A stretch of 64,000 nucleotides of DNA from an uncultured Propionimicrobium sp. (lineage in GTDB: Bacteria; Actinomycetota; Actinomycetes; Propionibacteriales; Propionibacteriaceae). Shown here in pieces: positions 8,022 to 16,985 of this stretch. The translations under genes and the position numbers were made by a program. The DNA lies in contig CAMIGX010000007.1 of NCBI GenBank assembly GCA_946221385.1, positions 1 to 64,000 on the forward strand. The letters run 5' to 3'. Under the pieces are notes generated by a model, which had not been told where the DNA came from, made no database searches, and worked only from the letters and a program-made list of their open reading frames with translations. How positions within the stretch are numbered: position 1 is the stretch's first letter; the number at the start of each line of letters is the position of its first letter.

Positions 8022-9205
8022 GACGAGTACTCCGCGTTCTCGCGCACATAGTCATAGGTCAGATCATTGGTCCAGATCGTGGCCGCCGCCTCGCCAGCAT
8101 GCAGATCGATCAAGACGTGGCATTCTCGCGGGCTCAAGTCGACGCGGCTTCTATCCTCGCCGATTTGCCCGCCGCGGCAAACGAAGACCCCGTTGAAAGC
8201 GACATCGATCTGATCAGGTTCGAACGCGGCATCGGTGACTCCGATAGCCGACAGCACGCGGCCCCAGTTGGGGTCGTTGCCGAAGATTGCGGTCTTGAAC
8301 AGATTGCTGCGACCGACTTGCCTGGCGACTTGCAAGGCATCAGCTTCGCTAGCAGCGTTGACGACCGCGATCGCGATGTCGTGCGCGGCACCCTCGGCGT
8401 CACCGATGAGCTGGCGCGCCAGATCCCAGCAGATCCGGGTCAATCCCACGGTGAAATCTTGCAGATCGGGTTTGATCCCGGCAGCGCCGCTGGCCAGCGC
8501 AATGACGGTGTCATTTGTCGACATACAGCCATCGGAATCGATGCGGTCAAAGGTCAAGCTGGTCGCCTGTCGAAGCGCCGCGTCTAGTTCTTCGTGAGTG
8601 AGCGACGCGTCGGTGGTCAATACGACCAGCATGGTGGCCAGACCAGGCGCGAGCATGCCTGCGCCTTTTGCCATTCCGGCGATGATCGTGCCGTCGGTCA
8701 GCTGCACGCTGGACTGCTTGGCGACCGTATCGGTCGTCAGGATCGCTTGTGCTGCGTCTGCGCTGCCTTGAGCACTCAACTGCGCTACTGCGGTGTCCAC
8801 GCCAGACAGCAACTGCGGCATCGGTAGCCGCACCCCGATCAGTCCCGTCGAGCAGACGGCGACGTCGTCAGCACTTGTCAGCCCAAGTTGGGCGGTGACG
8901 CGGTCAGCGGTCTGCTTGGCGTCCATGAAGCCAGCTGAGCCAGTGCACGCATTTGCGCCGCCAGAGTTCAGCACCACAGCGCGCAGGTTGCCGTCAGCGA
9001 TGGCTCGCCGCGTCCACGCGACCGGAGCTGCGAAGACGCGATTAGTCGTGGTGACCGCGGCCGCGACGAATTCTGGTCCGTCATTGACTACCAGCGCCAG
9101 ATCTTTGGCGCCAGAGGATTTGATGCCAGCGGCGACGCCAGCGGCTCGAAAACCCTTCGGCGCGCACACCCCCACCGGCAGCTTATTTGAGGTAGCTGGA
9201 CTCAT
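8018..9205 (-). CDS. argJ: Glutamate N-acetyltransferase / amino-acid acetyltransferase
   Basis: ArgJ recycles the acetyl group from N-acetylornithine to glutamate and may also make N-acetylglutamate from acetyl-CoA. The protein (395 residues) contains the autoproteolysis region KGAGMLAPGLATML; cleavage is expected between A190 and T191, giving alpha and beta chains with Thr191 as nucleophile. The C-terminus ends YVRENAEYSS, typical of the family. It is coupled to argC and argB by 4-base overlaps. Whether it is mono- or bifunctional cannot be read from the sequence. Confidence 0.95.
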   Translation of the reverse strand: MSPATSNKLPVGVCAPKGFRAAGVAAGIKSSGAKDLALVVNDGPEFVAAAVTTTNRVFAAPVAWTRRAIADGNLRAVVLNSGGANACTGSAGFMDAKQTADRVTAQLGLTSADDVAVCSTGLIGVRLPMPQLLSGVDTAVAQLSAQGSADAAQAILTTDTVAKQSSVQLTDGTIIAGMAKGAGMLAPGLATMLVVLTTDASLTHEELDAALRQATSLTFDRIDSDGCMSTNDTVIALASGAAGIKPDLQDFTVGLTRICWDLARQLIGDAEGAAHDIAIAVVNAASEADALQVARQVGRSNLFKTAIFGNDPNWGRVLSAIGVTDAAFEPDQIDVAFNGVFVCRGGQIGEDRSRVDLSPRECHVLIDLHAGEAAATIWTNDLTYDYVRENAEYSS

Positions 9206-10275
9206 GGCGCGACTCCGATCGTCGAAAGCCCGGTAGTTTCAGGCAGTCCGAGCGCGATATTCATGGCTTGGATAGCGCTACCGGCAGTGCCCTTGGTCAA
9301 ATTGTCTAGCGCGCCGATGACGACCAGCCGACTAGCAGCTTCATCTACGGCCACCTGGCAGTTGAAGGCATTACTGCCCAACACAGCGCCGCTATTTGGC
9401 CAGATCCCCTCCGGGAGAACTGAACAGAATGGCTCTTGGGCATAGAACTCTTGATATGCGGCGTAGACCGTAGCTAAGTCGCTGCCGCGCAGCGGCGCTG
9501 TGCAGACGGCCAGAATGCCGCGTGGCATCGGAGCCAACATCGGCGTGAAAGAAATCGAAGGTTCAGCGGCGCCGAGCACTCGCATATTTTGCAAAATCTC
9601 TGGGATGTGACGGTGTGTCCCACCAACACTGTAGGCGCTCATCGCGCCCATAATTTCGCTACCCAACAAGTGGGTCTTGGCCGACCTACCAGCCCCGGAG
9701 GTGCCCGAGGCGGCAGCCACCGTCACATCTTTGCCGTCGATCAAACCCGCAGCGATCGCAGGAGCCAAGCTCAAAGTCGCCGTGGCCACATAGCAGCCAG
9801 GCACCGCGATCCGCTTAGTGGCGGCGAGCTTGGCGCGCTGACCAGGCAATTCGGCTAAGCCGTAGGGCCAACTGCCAGCGTGCTGCGAGCCGTAAAATTT
9901 TTGCCAATCTTGAGCGTCGACGAGTCGGTGATCCGCGCCGCAATCCACGACCAGCACATCATCACCTAGTTGAGCTGCAATCTCAGCGGAGGCGCCGTGC
10001 GGTAGCGCCAAAAAGACGACGTCATGACCAGCCAAATTGTCTGCGGTCGTCTCGACGACGAGACGATCTGCCAATGGACTCAGGTGCGGCTGCGCGGCAC
10101 CTAGCCGGGTACCTGCGCTCGAACCCGCCGTCAACGCGCCGACCTCAATATCGGGGTGGCTCAGCAGCAAGCGCAGCAATTCCCCACCCGCGTAACCGGT
10201 GCAGCCAGCCACGGCAGCTTTGAATTTTTGACGGCCAGAAGAGTTCAGCCCGCCGTCAGACCCATGCATAGTCAC
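9202..10275 (-). CDS. argC: N-acetyl-gamma-glutamyl-phosphate reductase
   Basis: This NADPH-dependent enzyme reduces N-acetylglutamyl phosphate to the semialdehyde. It has an N-terminal Rossmann motif 'VAGCTGYAGGELLRLL' and the catalytic cysteine in VPGCYVA (C161 counting from the GTG). Two starts are possible: GTG at 10275 or ATG at 10269, two codons later. Neither has a Shine-Dalgarno sequence. A good promoter has its -10 box six bases before the GTG, so the message is probably leaderless and the GTG plausible. It is the first gene of the argCJBDRH operon. Confidence 0.94.
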   Translation of the reverse strand: MTMHGSDGGLNSSGRQKFKAAVAGCTGYAGGELLRLLLSHPDIEVGALTAGSSAGTRLGAAQPHLSPLADRLVVETTADNLAGHDVVFLALPHGASAEIAAQLGDDVLVVDCGADHRLVDAQDWQKFYGSQHAGSWPYGLAELPGQRAKLAATKRIAVPGCYVATATLSLAPAIAAGLIDGKDVTVAAASGTSGAGRSAKTHLLGSEIMGAMSAYSVGGTHRHIPEILQNMRVLGAAEPSISFTPMLAPMPRGILAVCTAPLRGSDLATVYAAYQEFYAQEPFCSVLPEGIWPNSGAVLGSNAFNCQVAVDEAASRLVVIGALDNLTKGTAGSAIQAMNIALGLPETTGLSTIGVAP

Positions 10276-10310
10276 AGAATAATTATGTCGAGAGCCTGAT
10301 AACTATGCAA
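10264..10310 (-). promoter_or_regulatory. argC promoter with flanking dyad (possible ARG box)
   Basis: On the minus strand TTGCAT (10305-10310) and CATAAT (10282-10287) are spaced 17 bases, and the GTG of argC follows 6 bases after the -10. A perfect 8-base inverted repeat, TGCATAGT (10265-10272) and ACTATGCA (10302-10309), brackets the promoter, overlapping the -35 on one side and the start codon on the other. TGCAT/ATGCA half-sites resemble actinobacterial ARG boxes, so ArgR could clamp this promoter. The promoter call is fairly strong; the operator role is inferred. Confidence 0.55.
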
Positions 10311-10342
10311 ATGACTCACGTCTTCGTTACTCGACGAAGTAA

Positions 10343-11557
10343 TCAGCGCACGCGCGTCTCCGCGCAGAATTCCGCGATGCGTCCCAGCGCGTCACGCAGG
10401 ACGGCTTCTTCGGGGAGCGCGACCATGCGGAAATGGTCTGGCGTTGGCCAGTTGAAGCCTCGCCCGTGACTGATCAAGATCTTCTTGCGCCGCAACAATT
10501 GCAGTGCCCAATCCTCGTCATCGTCGATTGGATAAACCTCAGGATCAAGCTTCGGGAATAGATAAAGCGCGCCCTTGGCAGGCACGCAGCTGACGCCCGG
10601 AATGTCATTGAGCAGTTCTGCCGACAGTTGAATCTGATCGTGGAAGCGCCCGCCGGGCTTGATGAGCTCGTCGATGCTCTGGAAACCGCCCAGGCAGGTC
10701 TGAATCGCGTGCTGACCTGGCACATTGGCACACATCCGCATATTCGCCAGCAAGTGTAGTCCTTCGAGCAGACTCTTGGCGTCTTCGATTGGCCCGGTCC
10801 ACACCAGCCAACCGGCGCGATAGCCACAGGCACGATAAGACTTCGACAATCCCGAAAATGTCAGACACAACACATCATCGCCAGCCAACTTCGCCAGATG
10901 AATGTGTTCGCCTTCGTAAATGATCTTTTCGTAGATCTCGTCGGACAAAATGATCAGTTCATGCTCGCGGGCAATATCGACGATGCCCTGCAGCACTTCT
11001 CGGGTGTAGACAGCGCCAGTCGGATTATTCGGATTGATGACGACGATCGCCCGCGTAGCAGGGCTGATCTTAGCGCGAATATCGTCCAAGTCGGGGGCCC
11101 AGCCATTGTCTTCATCGGTCAGATAGTGCACGGCGCGGCCGCCGGTCAGCGTCGCCTGTCCGGTCCATAGCGGATAATCCGGCGAAGGAATCAAGATCTC
11201 GTCGCCTGGATTGATCAGCGCCTGCAAGACCATCGAGATCAGCTCCGAGACACCATTGCCCAACATGACCTGCGGCACGTCGACGTCGATGCCATAGCTT
11301 TGGTAGTGGTTAGCCACCGCGGTGCGCGCAGTGTAGATGCCGTGCGAATCCGAATAGCCCTCAGATTCTGGCAGATGCGCGATCATGCTGCGGACGACCG
11401 AATCCGGCGCATCGAAGCCGAACGGCTTGAGATTGCCAATGTTCAGCTTCAAGATGCGCTGCCCGGCTGCCTCCATGCGTTGGGCTTCGAGCATATTCTT
11501 GCCGCGCACGTCATAGCGGACATGCTGCAGCCGGTTGGCTTGCTGATATTTGGTCAT
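10343..11557 (-). CDS. Alanine-type aminotransferase (AlaT/AlaA family)
   Basis: A 404-residue class I PLP aminotransferase resembling AlaA/AlaT glutamate-pyruvate transaminases. Family features are 'LKLNIGNLKPFGF' near the N-terminus, 'INPNNPTGAVY' (174-184), 'SDEIYEKI' (205-212) and the PLP lysine K239 in SGLSKSYRACGYRAGW. A GGGAGC Shine-Dalgarno sequence precedes the ATG. It sits between pheT and argC but does not overlap either, so it is probably its own transcription unit. Alanine synthesis is the likely role; other 2-oxo acids could be substrates. Confidence 0.85.
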   Translation of the reverse strand: MTKYQQANRLQHVRYDVRGKNMLEAQRMEAAGQRILKLNIGNLKPFGFDAPDSVVRSMIAHLPESEGYSDSHGIYTARTAVANHYQSYGIDVDVPQVMLGNGVSELISMVLQALINPGDEILIPSPDYPLWTGQATLTGGRAVHYLTDEDNGWAPDLDDIRAKISPATRAIVVINPNNPTGAVYTREVLQGIVDIAREHELIILSDEIYEKIIYEGEHIHLAKLAGDDVLCLTFSGLSKSYRACGYRAGWLVWTGPIEDAKSLLEGLHLLANMRMCANVPGQHAIQTCLGGFQSIDELIKPGGRFHDQIQLSAELLNDIPGVSCVPAKGALYLFPKLDPEVYPIDDDEDWALQLLRRKKILISHGRGFNWPTPDHFRMVALPEEAVLRDALGRIAEFCAETRVR

Positions 11558-11711
11558 CTCTGCTCCCGTCTCGACGTAGAAGACGCGTTCGCTCAGACTA
11601 CCGCCGCCGCCAGTCTCTGCGCGGGAAATCTTTGCCGCGTCGCGACCACAGCCAGCTGAGCGCAGCTGACCAAAGACCAGACGCGCAGAATCACCCGACC
11701 CATGCCAGCGC

Positions 11712-14180
11712 TTAGGCGCGCTGCACAGCTCCGAAACGTTCGGCGGCCAAATCGACGCCAGCTTGCCGGGCTTCGGCGGCTTCAGCTTCAGTCAAAGTTC
11801 GATCTAGAGCACGGAAGCCAAGCGCGAATGCTAGTGATTTCTTGCCCTCGCCTGCCTGCGGTCCGGTGTAAATATCGAACAACGCGACCTGCTCGAGCAG
11901 CTCACCGCAGCCTTCGACGAGCGCAGCTTGCACCTTGGCTGCCGGGATGGCGTCGTCGACGATCAAGGCCACGTCCTGCTTGACCAATGGGTAGGCAGAA
12001 AGCGGAGCCACCGAACCACCCAGCGGTGCGGCCGCAATGAGTGCGTCCAGATCAATTTCAACGGCGCATGCACGGGCCGGCAAGCCAAAAGCGGCGACCA
12101 CATTAGGGTGCAGTTCGCCTGCATAGCCGATGATCTGATCTCTGGCGTGCAGCGCAGCGCACCGGCCCGGATGCCAAGGCGCTAGCTGTGCAGCCTCGCG
12201 ATCTAGTCGCAGCCCGATAGTCGCCGCCAACTGGTCAGCCAGCGCGATCGCATGCCGCCAATCAGCCGGCTCCGCAGCGCCTCGCCAAGTCGTCGGACGC
12301 CAGTTGCCCGTCAGCACAGCTGCGATCATGCGGGGTTGGTCTGGAATCGCGCCGAGCAACGCGGTGACTTCCTCGTCGCTGGGCCGCTGGCTGACGTCCA
12401 ACATCGCCGCCGGGCCCTGATCGCCAGCGCGAAAGACCGAGCCGCATTCGAACAAGCTCAGATCGTCTTGGCTACGAGACCGGTTCTTCGCGACTGCCGC
12501 GAACAGACCGGGCAGCAGCGTGCTGCGCAGATAGGGTTGAGTGTCAGCCAAGGGATTTGCCAAGCGAATGAGTTTATTTCGAGCATCCTCGCTAGCCAGA
12601 CCGAGTTTGGTCAACTCATCGGAGCCGACGAAGGGCAGGGTCAAGACCTCGACGAAACCAGCTTGCACCGCCGCATTGATGATCAGTCGACGAGCTTTCT
12701 GTTCGCGGGACAGTCCGCGACCGGCAGCTGCTCGTGGCACCACCGATTCGAGTGCGTCGAGGCCGACCTTACGGGCGATCTCCTCGACATAGTCGTATTT
12801 GTCGACCAGGTCTGCGCGCCAGCTGGGTGGGGTCAACGTCAGATTCAAATCGTCGATGTCGACCTGCACACCGCTAGCGGCGAGGATCTCGATGACTCGG
12901 GTCGGCGTCAAATCAATGCCGAGCACCTTGCCCGGTAGTTCGGCACTGATGGTCTGCTGCGGACGATCAACTGGTTCCCCTACCAGGGTGTAGTCCTCGC
13001 TCAGACTCGCGCCACCGAGCTCGCACATCAACTGCGCTGCCCGCTGCGCAGCGGCGAAACTCAGCTGTGGATCGACACCTCGGGAAAATCTCGTCGCGGC
13101 TTCGCTGGGCAGCTTGTGACGACGGAAGGTTCGACCGACCAAGATCGGATCGAAGTGGGCGGCCTCGAGCACAATATTGGTCGTGCCAGCTTCGATTTCG
13201 GTGCTCGCGCCGCCCATGACCCCGGCCATGCCGATTGGGCCAGAGTCGTCGGTGATCAGCAAATCTTCAGCGTCCAGCTTGCGCGTCGCATCGTCCAAGG
13301 TGATCAGCTGCTCGCCGGGCTGCGCACGACGCACGACGATCGGGCCTGACAGCTTGTCTGCATCGTAGGCGTGCAAGGGTTGGCCAGATTCGAGCATCAC
13401 ATAGTTGGTGATGTCTACCGCCAGACTGATCGACCGCATGCCAGCGGCAGCCAAGCGAGCTGACATCCAAAGCGGCGTCGCAGATTCCGGTTTGAAACCG
13501 ACCAAGCTGAGCGCAGTGAAGGCGTCGCAGCCCTCGTCAGCCAATTCAACCGGATGGCCATCGGTGCGCGGCGTCGGCAGCTGCACCTGATATGGATCGG
13601 TGTAATCGACGCCGAAAGCTTGCGCCACCTCACGGGCGATGCCGCGCATCGACAGCGCATAACAGCCAATGTCGGGGGTGACGTCGATCTCTAGGACTTC
13701 ATCCTTGGCGTGCAGCACGGCGAGCGCATCATCGCCGGGCACGGCGGCACCCTGAGGCAAGATGATGATGCCTTCATGATCGCTGCCCAGTCCCAGCTCG
13801 TCGACGGCGCACATCATGCCGTCGGATACGTGGCCATAGGTCTTGCGTGCAGCGATCTCGAAATCACCAGGCAAAATAGCGCCGGGTAAGGCGACGACGA
13901 CCAGATCGTTGACGGCGAAATTATGCGCGCCACAGACGATGCCGCGCGGTTCGGTCTCGCCGACGTCGACCGAACACCAGTTGATGACCTTGCCGTTCTT
14001 CTGTGGCTCAGGGCTGAACTCCAGCACGCGTCCGACGACGATCGGTCCAGTCAGATCACCGAGCTGTTCAATGCGCTCGACCTGCAGACCAGCGCTAGTC
14101 AGCCGGTCGGCGACCTCTTGGGTCGTCGTCCCTTCGGGCAGCGAGATCAATTCGCGCAGCCAGTTCATTGAGACTCTCAT
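11712..14180 (-). CDS. pheT: Phenylalanyl-tRNA synthetase beta subunit
   Basis: This is the beta chain of the alpha2-beta2 PheRS, 822 residues. An N-terminal EMAP/tRNA-binding-like domain begins about residue 40 ('GPIVVGRVLEFSPEPQKNG') and is followed by the B5 and B3/4 editing regions and the catalytic-like core. The C-terminal ferredoxin-fold anticodon-binding domain starts near 'PLSAYPLVKQDVALIVDD' and ends in 'FRALDRTLTEAEA'. The ATG overlaps the pheS stop as ATGA, which helps equimolar synthesis. Confidence 0.96.
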   Translation of the reverse strand: MRVSMNWLRELISLPEGTTTQEVADRLTSAGLQVERIEQLGDLTGPIVVGRVLEFSPEPQKNGKVINWCSVDVGETEPRGIVCGAHNFAVNDLVVVALPGAILPGDFEIAARKTYGHVSDGMMCAVDELGLGSDHEGIIILPQGAAVPGDDALAVLHAKDEVLEIDVTPDIGCYALSMRGIAREVAQAFGVDYTDPYQVQLPTPRTDGHPVELADEGCDAFTALSLVGFKPESATPLWMSARLAAAGMRSISLAVDITNYVMLESGQPLHAYDADKLSGPIVVRRAQPGEQLITLDDATRKLDAEDLLITDDSGPIGMAGVMGGASTEIEAGTTNIVLEAAHFDPILVGRTFRRHKLPSEAATRFSRGVDPQLSFAAAQRAAQLMCELGGASLSEDYTLVGEPVDRPQQTISAELPGKVLGIDLTPTRVIEILAASGVQVDIDDLNLTLTPPSWRADLVDKYDYVEEIARKVGLDALESVVPRAAAGRGLSREQKARRLIINAAVQAGFVEVLTLPFVGSDELTKLGLASEDARNKLIRLANPLADTQPYLRSTLLPGLFAAVAKNRSRSQDDLSLFECGSVFRAGDQGPAAMLDVSQRPSDEEVTALLGAIPDQPRMIAAVLTGNWRPTTWRGAAEPADWRHAIALADQLAATIGLRLDREAAQLAPWHPGRCAALHARDQIIGYAGELHPNVVAAFGLPARACAVEIDLDALIAAAPLGGSVAPLSAYPLVKQDVALIVDDAIPAAKVQAALVEGCGELLEQVALFDIYTGPQAGEGKKSLAFALGFRALDRTLTEAEAAEARQAGVDLAAERFGAVQRA

Positions 14181-15343
14181 CGGGCAGCTCCGATCAGTGA
14201 GCGGGAGAAACGAATGTCACCTTCGACGAAATCGCGCAAGTCGGGGGCGTTATTGCGGAACATGACGGTGCGGTCGACGCCCATGCCGAATGCGAAACCG
14301 GAATAAATCTCAGGGTCGATGCCTGCGGCGATCAAGACCCTCGGGTTGACCACACCACAGCCGCCCCATTCAATCCAGCCTTCAGATCGACAGGTCCGGC
14401 AGGGACGGTCTGGATTGCCGACAGATTCGCCGTGGCAGACGAAGCACTCCAAATCCATCTCGGCACTCGGCTCGGTGAACGGGAAATAGTGCGGGCGCAG
14501 CCGGGTCTTAATATCGCCGAACATCGCCTTGGCTAAATGGTCGAGGGTGCCTTTGAGGTGGCTCATCGTCAGGCCCTTGTCGATAGCTAGGCCTTCGAGC
14601 TGGTGAAAGACCGGCAGGTGCGTCGCGTCATATTCGTCGGCTCGATAGACCTTGCCTGGGCTGACGATGTAGAGCGGCAGTTCGCGGCCGAGCATGGCAC
14701 GCATCTGTACCGGTGAGGTCTGGGTGCGCATCAGCTTGTGTGCGTCCATCGGCTCAACGAATAGCGTGTCGCTAGTGCCGCGTGCCGGATGGTCGGGGTG
14801 AATATTCAGCGCGTCGAAGTTCAGCCATTCGGCCTCTAGCTCCGGACCTTCGGCGACTTCCCAACCCATGGCGACGAAGACATCACACATCTGCTCCAGC
14901 AATGCGGTGATGGGGTGAATCGCGCCGACCGGTTTCAGATCGACAGGCAAGGTGACGTCGACGCGTTCAGCGGCTAGTTGGGCCTCCAGTTCAGCGGAGC
15001 GCAGTTCTTCGGCACGAGCAGCGATCGCCTGATTGACCGCTCCCCTGGCTTGGCCGACTAGTTTTCCAGCTACTTTGCGCTGGCCTGGCTCGAGGCTGCC
15101 GATTGCTCGGTTGGCTAGGGCTAATGGCGATTCGTCACCTGCGTGGTTAGCGCGCACCTGCTTCAGCTCGGCGCTGCTGGTCGCTGCTGCGATAGCAGCC
15201 TGGGCAGCGTCGACGAGCGCGGTGATGTGATCGGCATCTAGCGGGGAGCCGCCGGCGGTGTCGAGGTCTATCGGCGCGGCGGGATTTTCACCGGGAAATG
15301 CTGGCCGACCTAGCGAGATCTGGGAATCTTCGGGCCCGGGCAT
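14177..15343 (-). CDS. pheS: Phenylalanyl-tRNA synthetase alpha subunit
   Basis: This is the catalytic alpha chain (388 residues). An N-terminal coiled-coil tRNA-binding arm (about 35-115) leads into class II motifs: 'HPITALLEQMCDVF' start of core, 'TSPVQMRAML' with motif 2 nearby, 'HQLEGLAIDKGLTMSHLKG', and the C-terminal motif 3 'GFAFGMGVDRTVMFR'. Start choice is supported by AAGGAG seven bases before the ATG. I see no T-box or obvious leader peptide in the 110 bases upstream, only a weak GCAGG-TCTAGG-CCTGC hairpin. Confidence 0.96.
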   Translation of the reverse strand: MPGPEDSQISLGRPAFPGENPAAPIDLDTAGGSPLDADHITALVDAAQAAIAAATSSAELKQVRANHAGDESPLALANRAIGSLEPGQRKVAGKLVGQARGAVNQAIAARAEELRSAELEAQLAAERVDVTLPVDLKPVGAIHPITALLEQMCDVFVAMGWEVAEGPELEAEWLNFDALNIHPDHPARGTSDTLFVEPMDAHKLMRTQTSPVQMRAMLGRELPLYIVSPGKVYRADEYDATHLPVFHQLEGLAIDKGLTMSHLKGTLDHLAKAMFGDIKTRLRPHYFPFTEPSAEMDLECFVCHGESVGNPDRPCRTCRSEGWIEWGGCGVVNPRVLIAAGIDPEIYSGFAFGMGVDRTVMFRNNAPDLRDFVEGDIRFSRSLIGAAR

Positions 15344-15453
15344 GGGGCACTCCTTGCTTTAACAATCAGAATTTGACGCGGGATGATGGCGGACGGCAGG
15401 CCTAGACCTGCTCAAGAAAGTCGCGCGACGCAGTCAAATGCACGCCCATCACG

Positions 15454-16260
15454 CTAGCAGAATTGGCCGCGCTCACGGCGCTGGGCGGCGGCGCTGGTGA
15501 ACAGGCAGATCGCTGCGGCCGTCGAAAGATTCAGACTTTCAGCCTGACCCCACATTGGGATCGAAACGGTCTGGTCGCAGGCGGCGATGTGCTCGGCTGG
15601 TAGTCCCCAGGCTTCGTTACCAAAGACCCAGGCAGTCGGTTCCTCGAGAGCGAGCTGCGTCAACGGGCTGCCGTGCATTTGCGTAGCGCAGGTCCGCAGC
15701 CCCTGGCCAGCAGCCCAGTGGATCGCCTCATTGAAATCAATCTCAGTGATGACCGGCAGGTGAAAGATGCTGCCGACGCTGGCGCGTACCGTCTTGGGAT
15801 TGGTGACGTCGACCGAATCTTTGGTGACGATCACAGCATCCGCCCCGAAGGCATCTGCGCATCGGATGACGGTGCCCAGATTGCCGGGATCGCGGATTTG
15901 AGCGCAGATCGCGATGAGATTGGGCTGATCCAGGTCAGCTAACGCACTTGGCTGCCAGTCGCAGATCGCCACGATCCCCTGCGGGGTGACCGCGTCGCTG
16001 AGTTCACGAAGCTGCTCGGCAGTGCCGAGCGCCAGAGGCAGCTGCGCACCGCGCAGGACGTCGTTCAGATCTGCAAAATCGGGTCCGACGACCACCAATT
16101 TAGCGGCGCCGCTGCGCACAGCTTCGCGCACCGCTTGTGCGCCTTCGGCGAGGAATTCACCGCGCTCGATGCGCATTTTGCGTCGTAATAAAGCGTGAGC
16201 CGAGCGCAACTGGCCCTTAGACATGGGCGGCAGTGCGCTCGGCTCTAATGCCGTATTCAA
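15454..16260 (-). CDS. TrmH/SpoU-family rRNA 2'-O-methyltransferase (TsnR-like)
   Basis: A 268-residue SPOUT methyltransferase that should methylate a ribose 2'-OH in rRNA using SAM. It has an N-terminal L30e-like substrate-binding domain ('RRKMRIERGEFLAEG') and the three SpoU motifs: 'CAQIRDPGNLGTVIRCADAFG', 'TAWVFGNEAWGL' and 'VSIPMWGQAESLNLSTAAAI'. The listed start is a TTG two bases after the rplT stop; an ATG at 16224 (MSKGQLRSAH) gives an N-terminus closer to the family. Position after rplT matches tsnR in mycobacteria. The exact target nucleotide is unknown. Confidence 0.85.
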   Translation of the reverse strand: MNTALEPSALPPMSKGQLRSAHALLRRKMRIERGEFLAEGAQAVREAVRSGAAKLVVVGPDFADLNDVLRGAQLPLALGTAEQLRELSDAVTPQGIVAICDWQPSALADLDQPNLIAICAQIRDPGNLGTVIRCADAFGADAVIVTKDSVDVTNPKTVRASVGSIFHLPVITEIDFNEAIHWAAGQGLRTCATQMHGSPLTQLALEEPTAWVFGNEAWGLPAEHIAACDQTVSIPMWGQAESLNLSTAAAICLFTSAAAQRRERGQFC

Positions 16261-16262
16261 GA

Positions 16263-16643
16263 TCAGGCGGCAGCCGGAGTTTGCGGCTCGGCCTGGTGCT
16301 GCTTGGCCACCTCGACCAGCTTCGTAAAAGCTGCGGCGTCATTGACGGCCAGCTCAGCCAGCATCTTGCGGTCCACCTCGACACCAGCATTGTGCAAGCC
16401 GTTGATGAAGCGGTTGTAGGTCATGCCGTTTTCGCGGCAGGCGGCGTTGATCCGCTGGATCCACAGCGAGCGGAAGTCGCGCTTCTTGGTACGACGATCG
16501 CGGTACTGGTAGGTCGCCGAGTGCAGCACCTGCTCCTTAGCCTTGCGGTAAAGGCGCGAGCGCTGACCACGGTAGCCGGAAGCCTGCTCGAGGACCTCGC
16601 GGCGCTTCTTTTGCGCATTTACTGCGCGCTTGACGCGTGCCAT
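16263..16643 (-). CDS. rplT: Ribosomal protein L20
   Basis: This 126-residue 50S assembly protein binds 23S rRNA domain I. The N-terminus (MARVKRAVNAQKKRREVLEQ) and 'FRSLWIQRINAACRENGMTYNRF' are diagnostic, ending with an Ala/Pro-rich tail QTPAAA. It is third in infC-rpmI-rplT, 24 bases after rpmI. In other bacteria L20 represses its own operon; whether it acts on the leader upstream of infC here is unknown. Confidence 0.97.
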   Translation of the reverse strand: MARVKRAVNAQKKRREVLEQASGYRGQRSRLYRKAKEQVLHSATYQYRDRRTKKRDFRSLWIQRINAACRENGMTYNRFINGLHNAGVEVDRKMLAELAVNDAAAFTKLVEVAKQHQAEPQTPAAA

Positions 16644-16667
16644 TTCAGTTCTCCTTGCTCGCGGGGA

Positions 16668-16886
16668 TTAGCCGCGCTTCGACTTCGGCTTGTACGGGCC
16701 GACTAGGGCCTTGATCTTCTTGGCGTCCTGAGGCTCCAGCACGCCGTCCTTATTCAGGCGACGGGTGCGCGTGCTCGGCTTGTGCTCGTTCAAGTGCGCC
16801 TTACCAGCGCGCTTGTGCATGAGCTTGCCAGTGCCAGTCGCCTTGAAGCGCTTCTTGGCGCCCGAGTGCGTCTTCATCTTCGGCAT
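16668..16886 (-). CDS. rpmI: Ribosomal protein L35
   Basis: This small basic 50S protein has 72 residues and begins MPKMKTHSGAKKRFKATGTG, the L35 signature, followed by 'HKRAGKAHLNEHKPSTRTRR'. It lies between infC and rplT as in nearly all bacteria. Confidence 0.97.
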   Translation of the reverse strand: MPKMKTHSGAKKRFKATGTGKLMHKRAGKAHLNEHKPSTRTRRLNKDGVLEPQDAKKIKALVGPYKPKSKRG

Positions 16887-16985
16887 CTCGCCACTCCATT
16901 CCTTAACTAGAAATCCAATCTCGCGCGCGCTGAATTAGCTCAGCGGCGCCAGCCGCAGTCTTCGCCTAGACCACGCCGATCAATC

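Noticed and set aside
15344..15453. Possible T-box or leader-peptide attenuator before pheST
   Set aside because: The gap is too short for a T-box, lacks its conserved core, and shows no Phe-rich short frame; only a weak hairpin is present.
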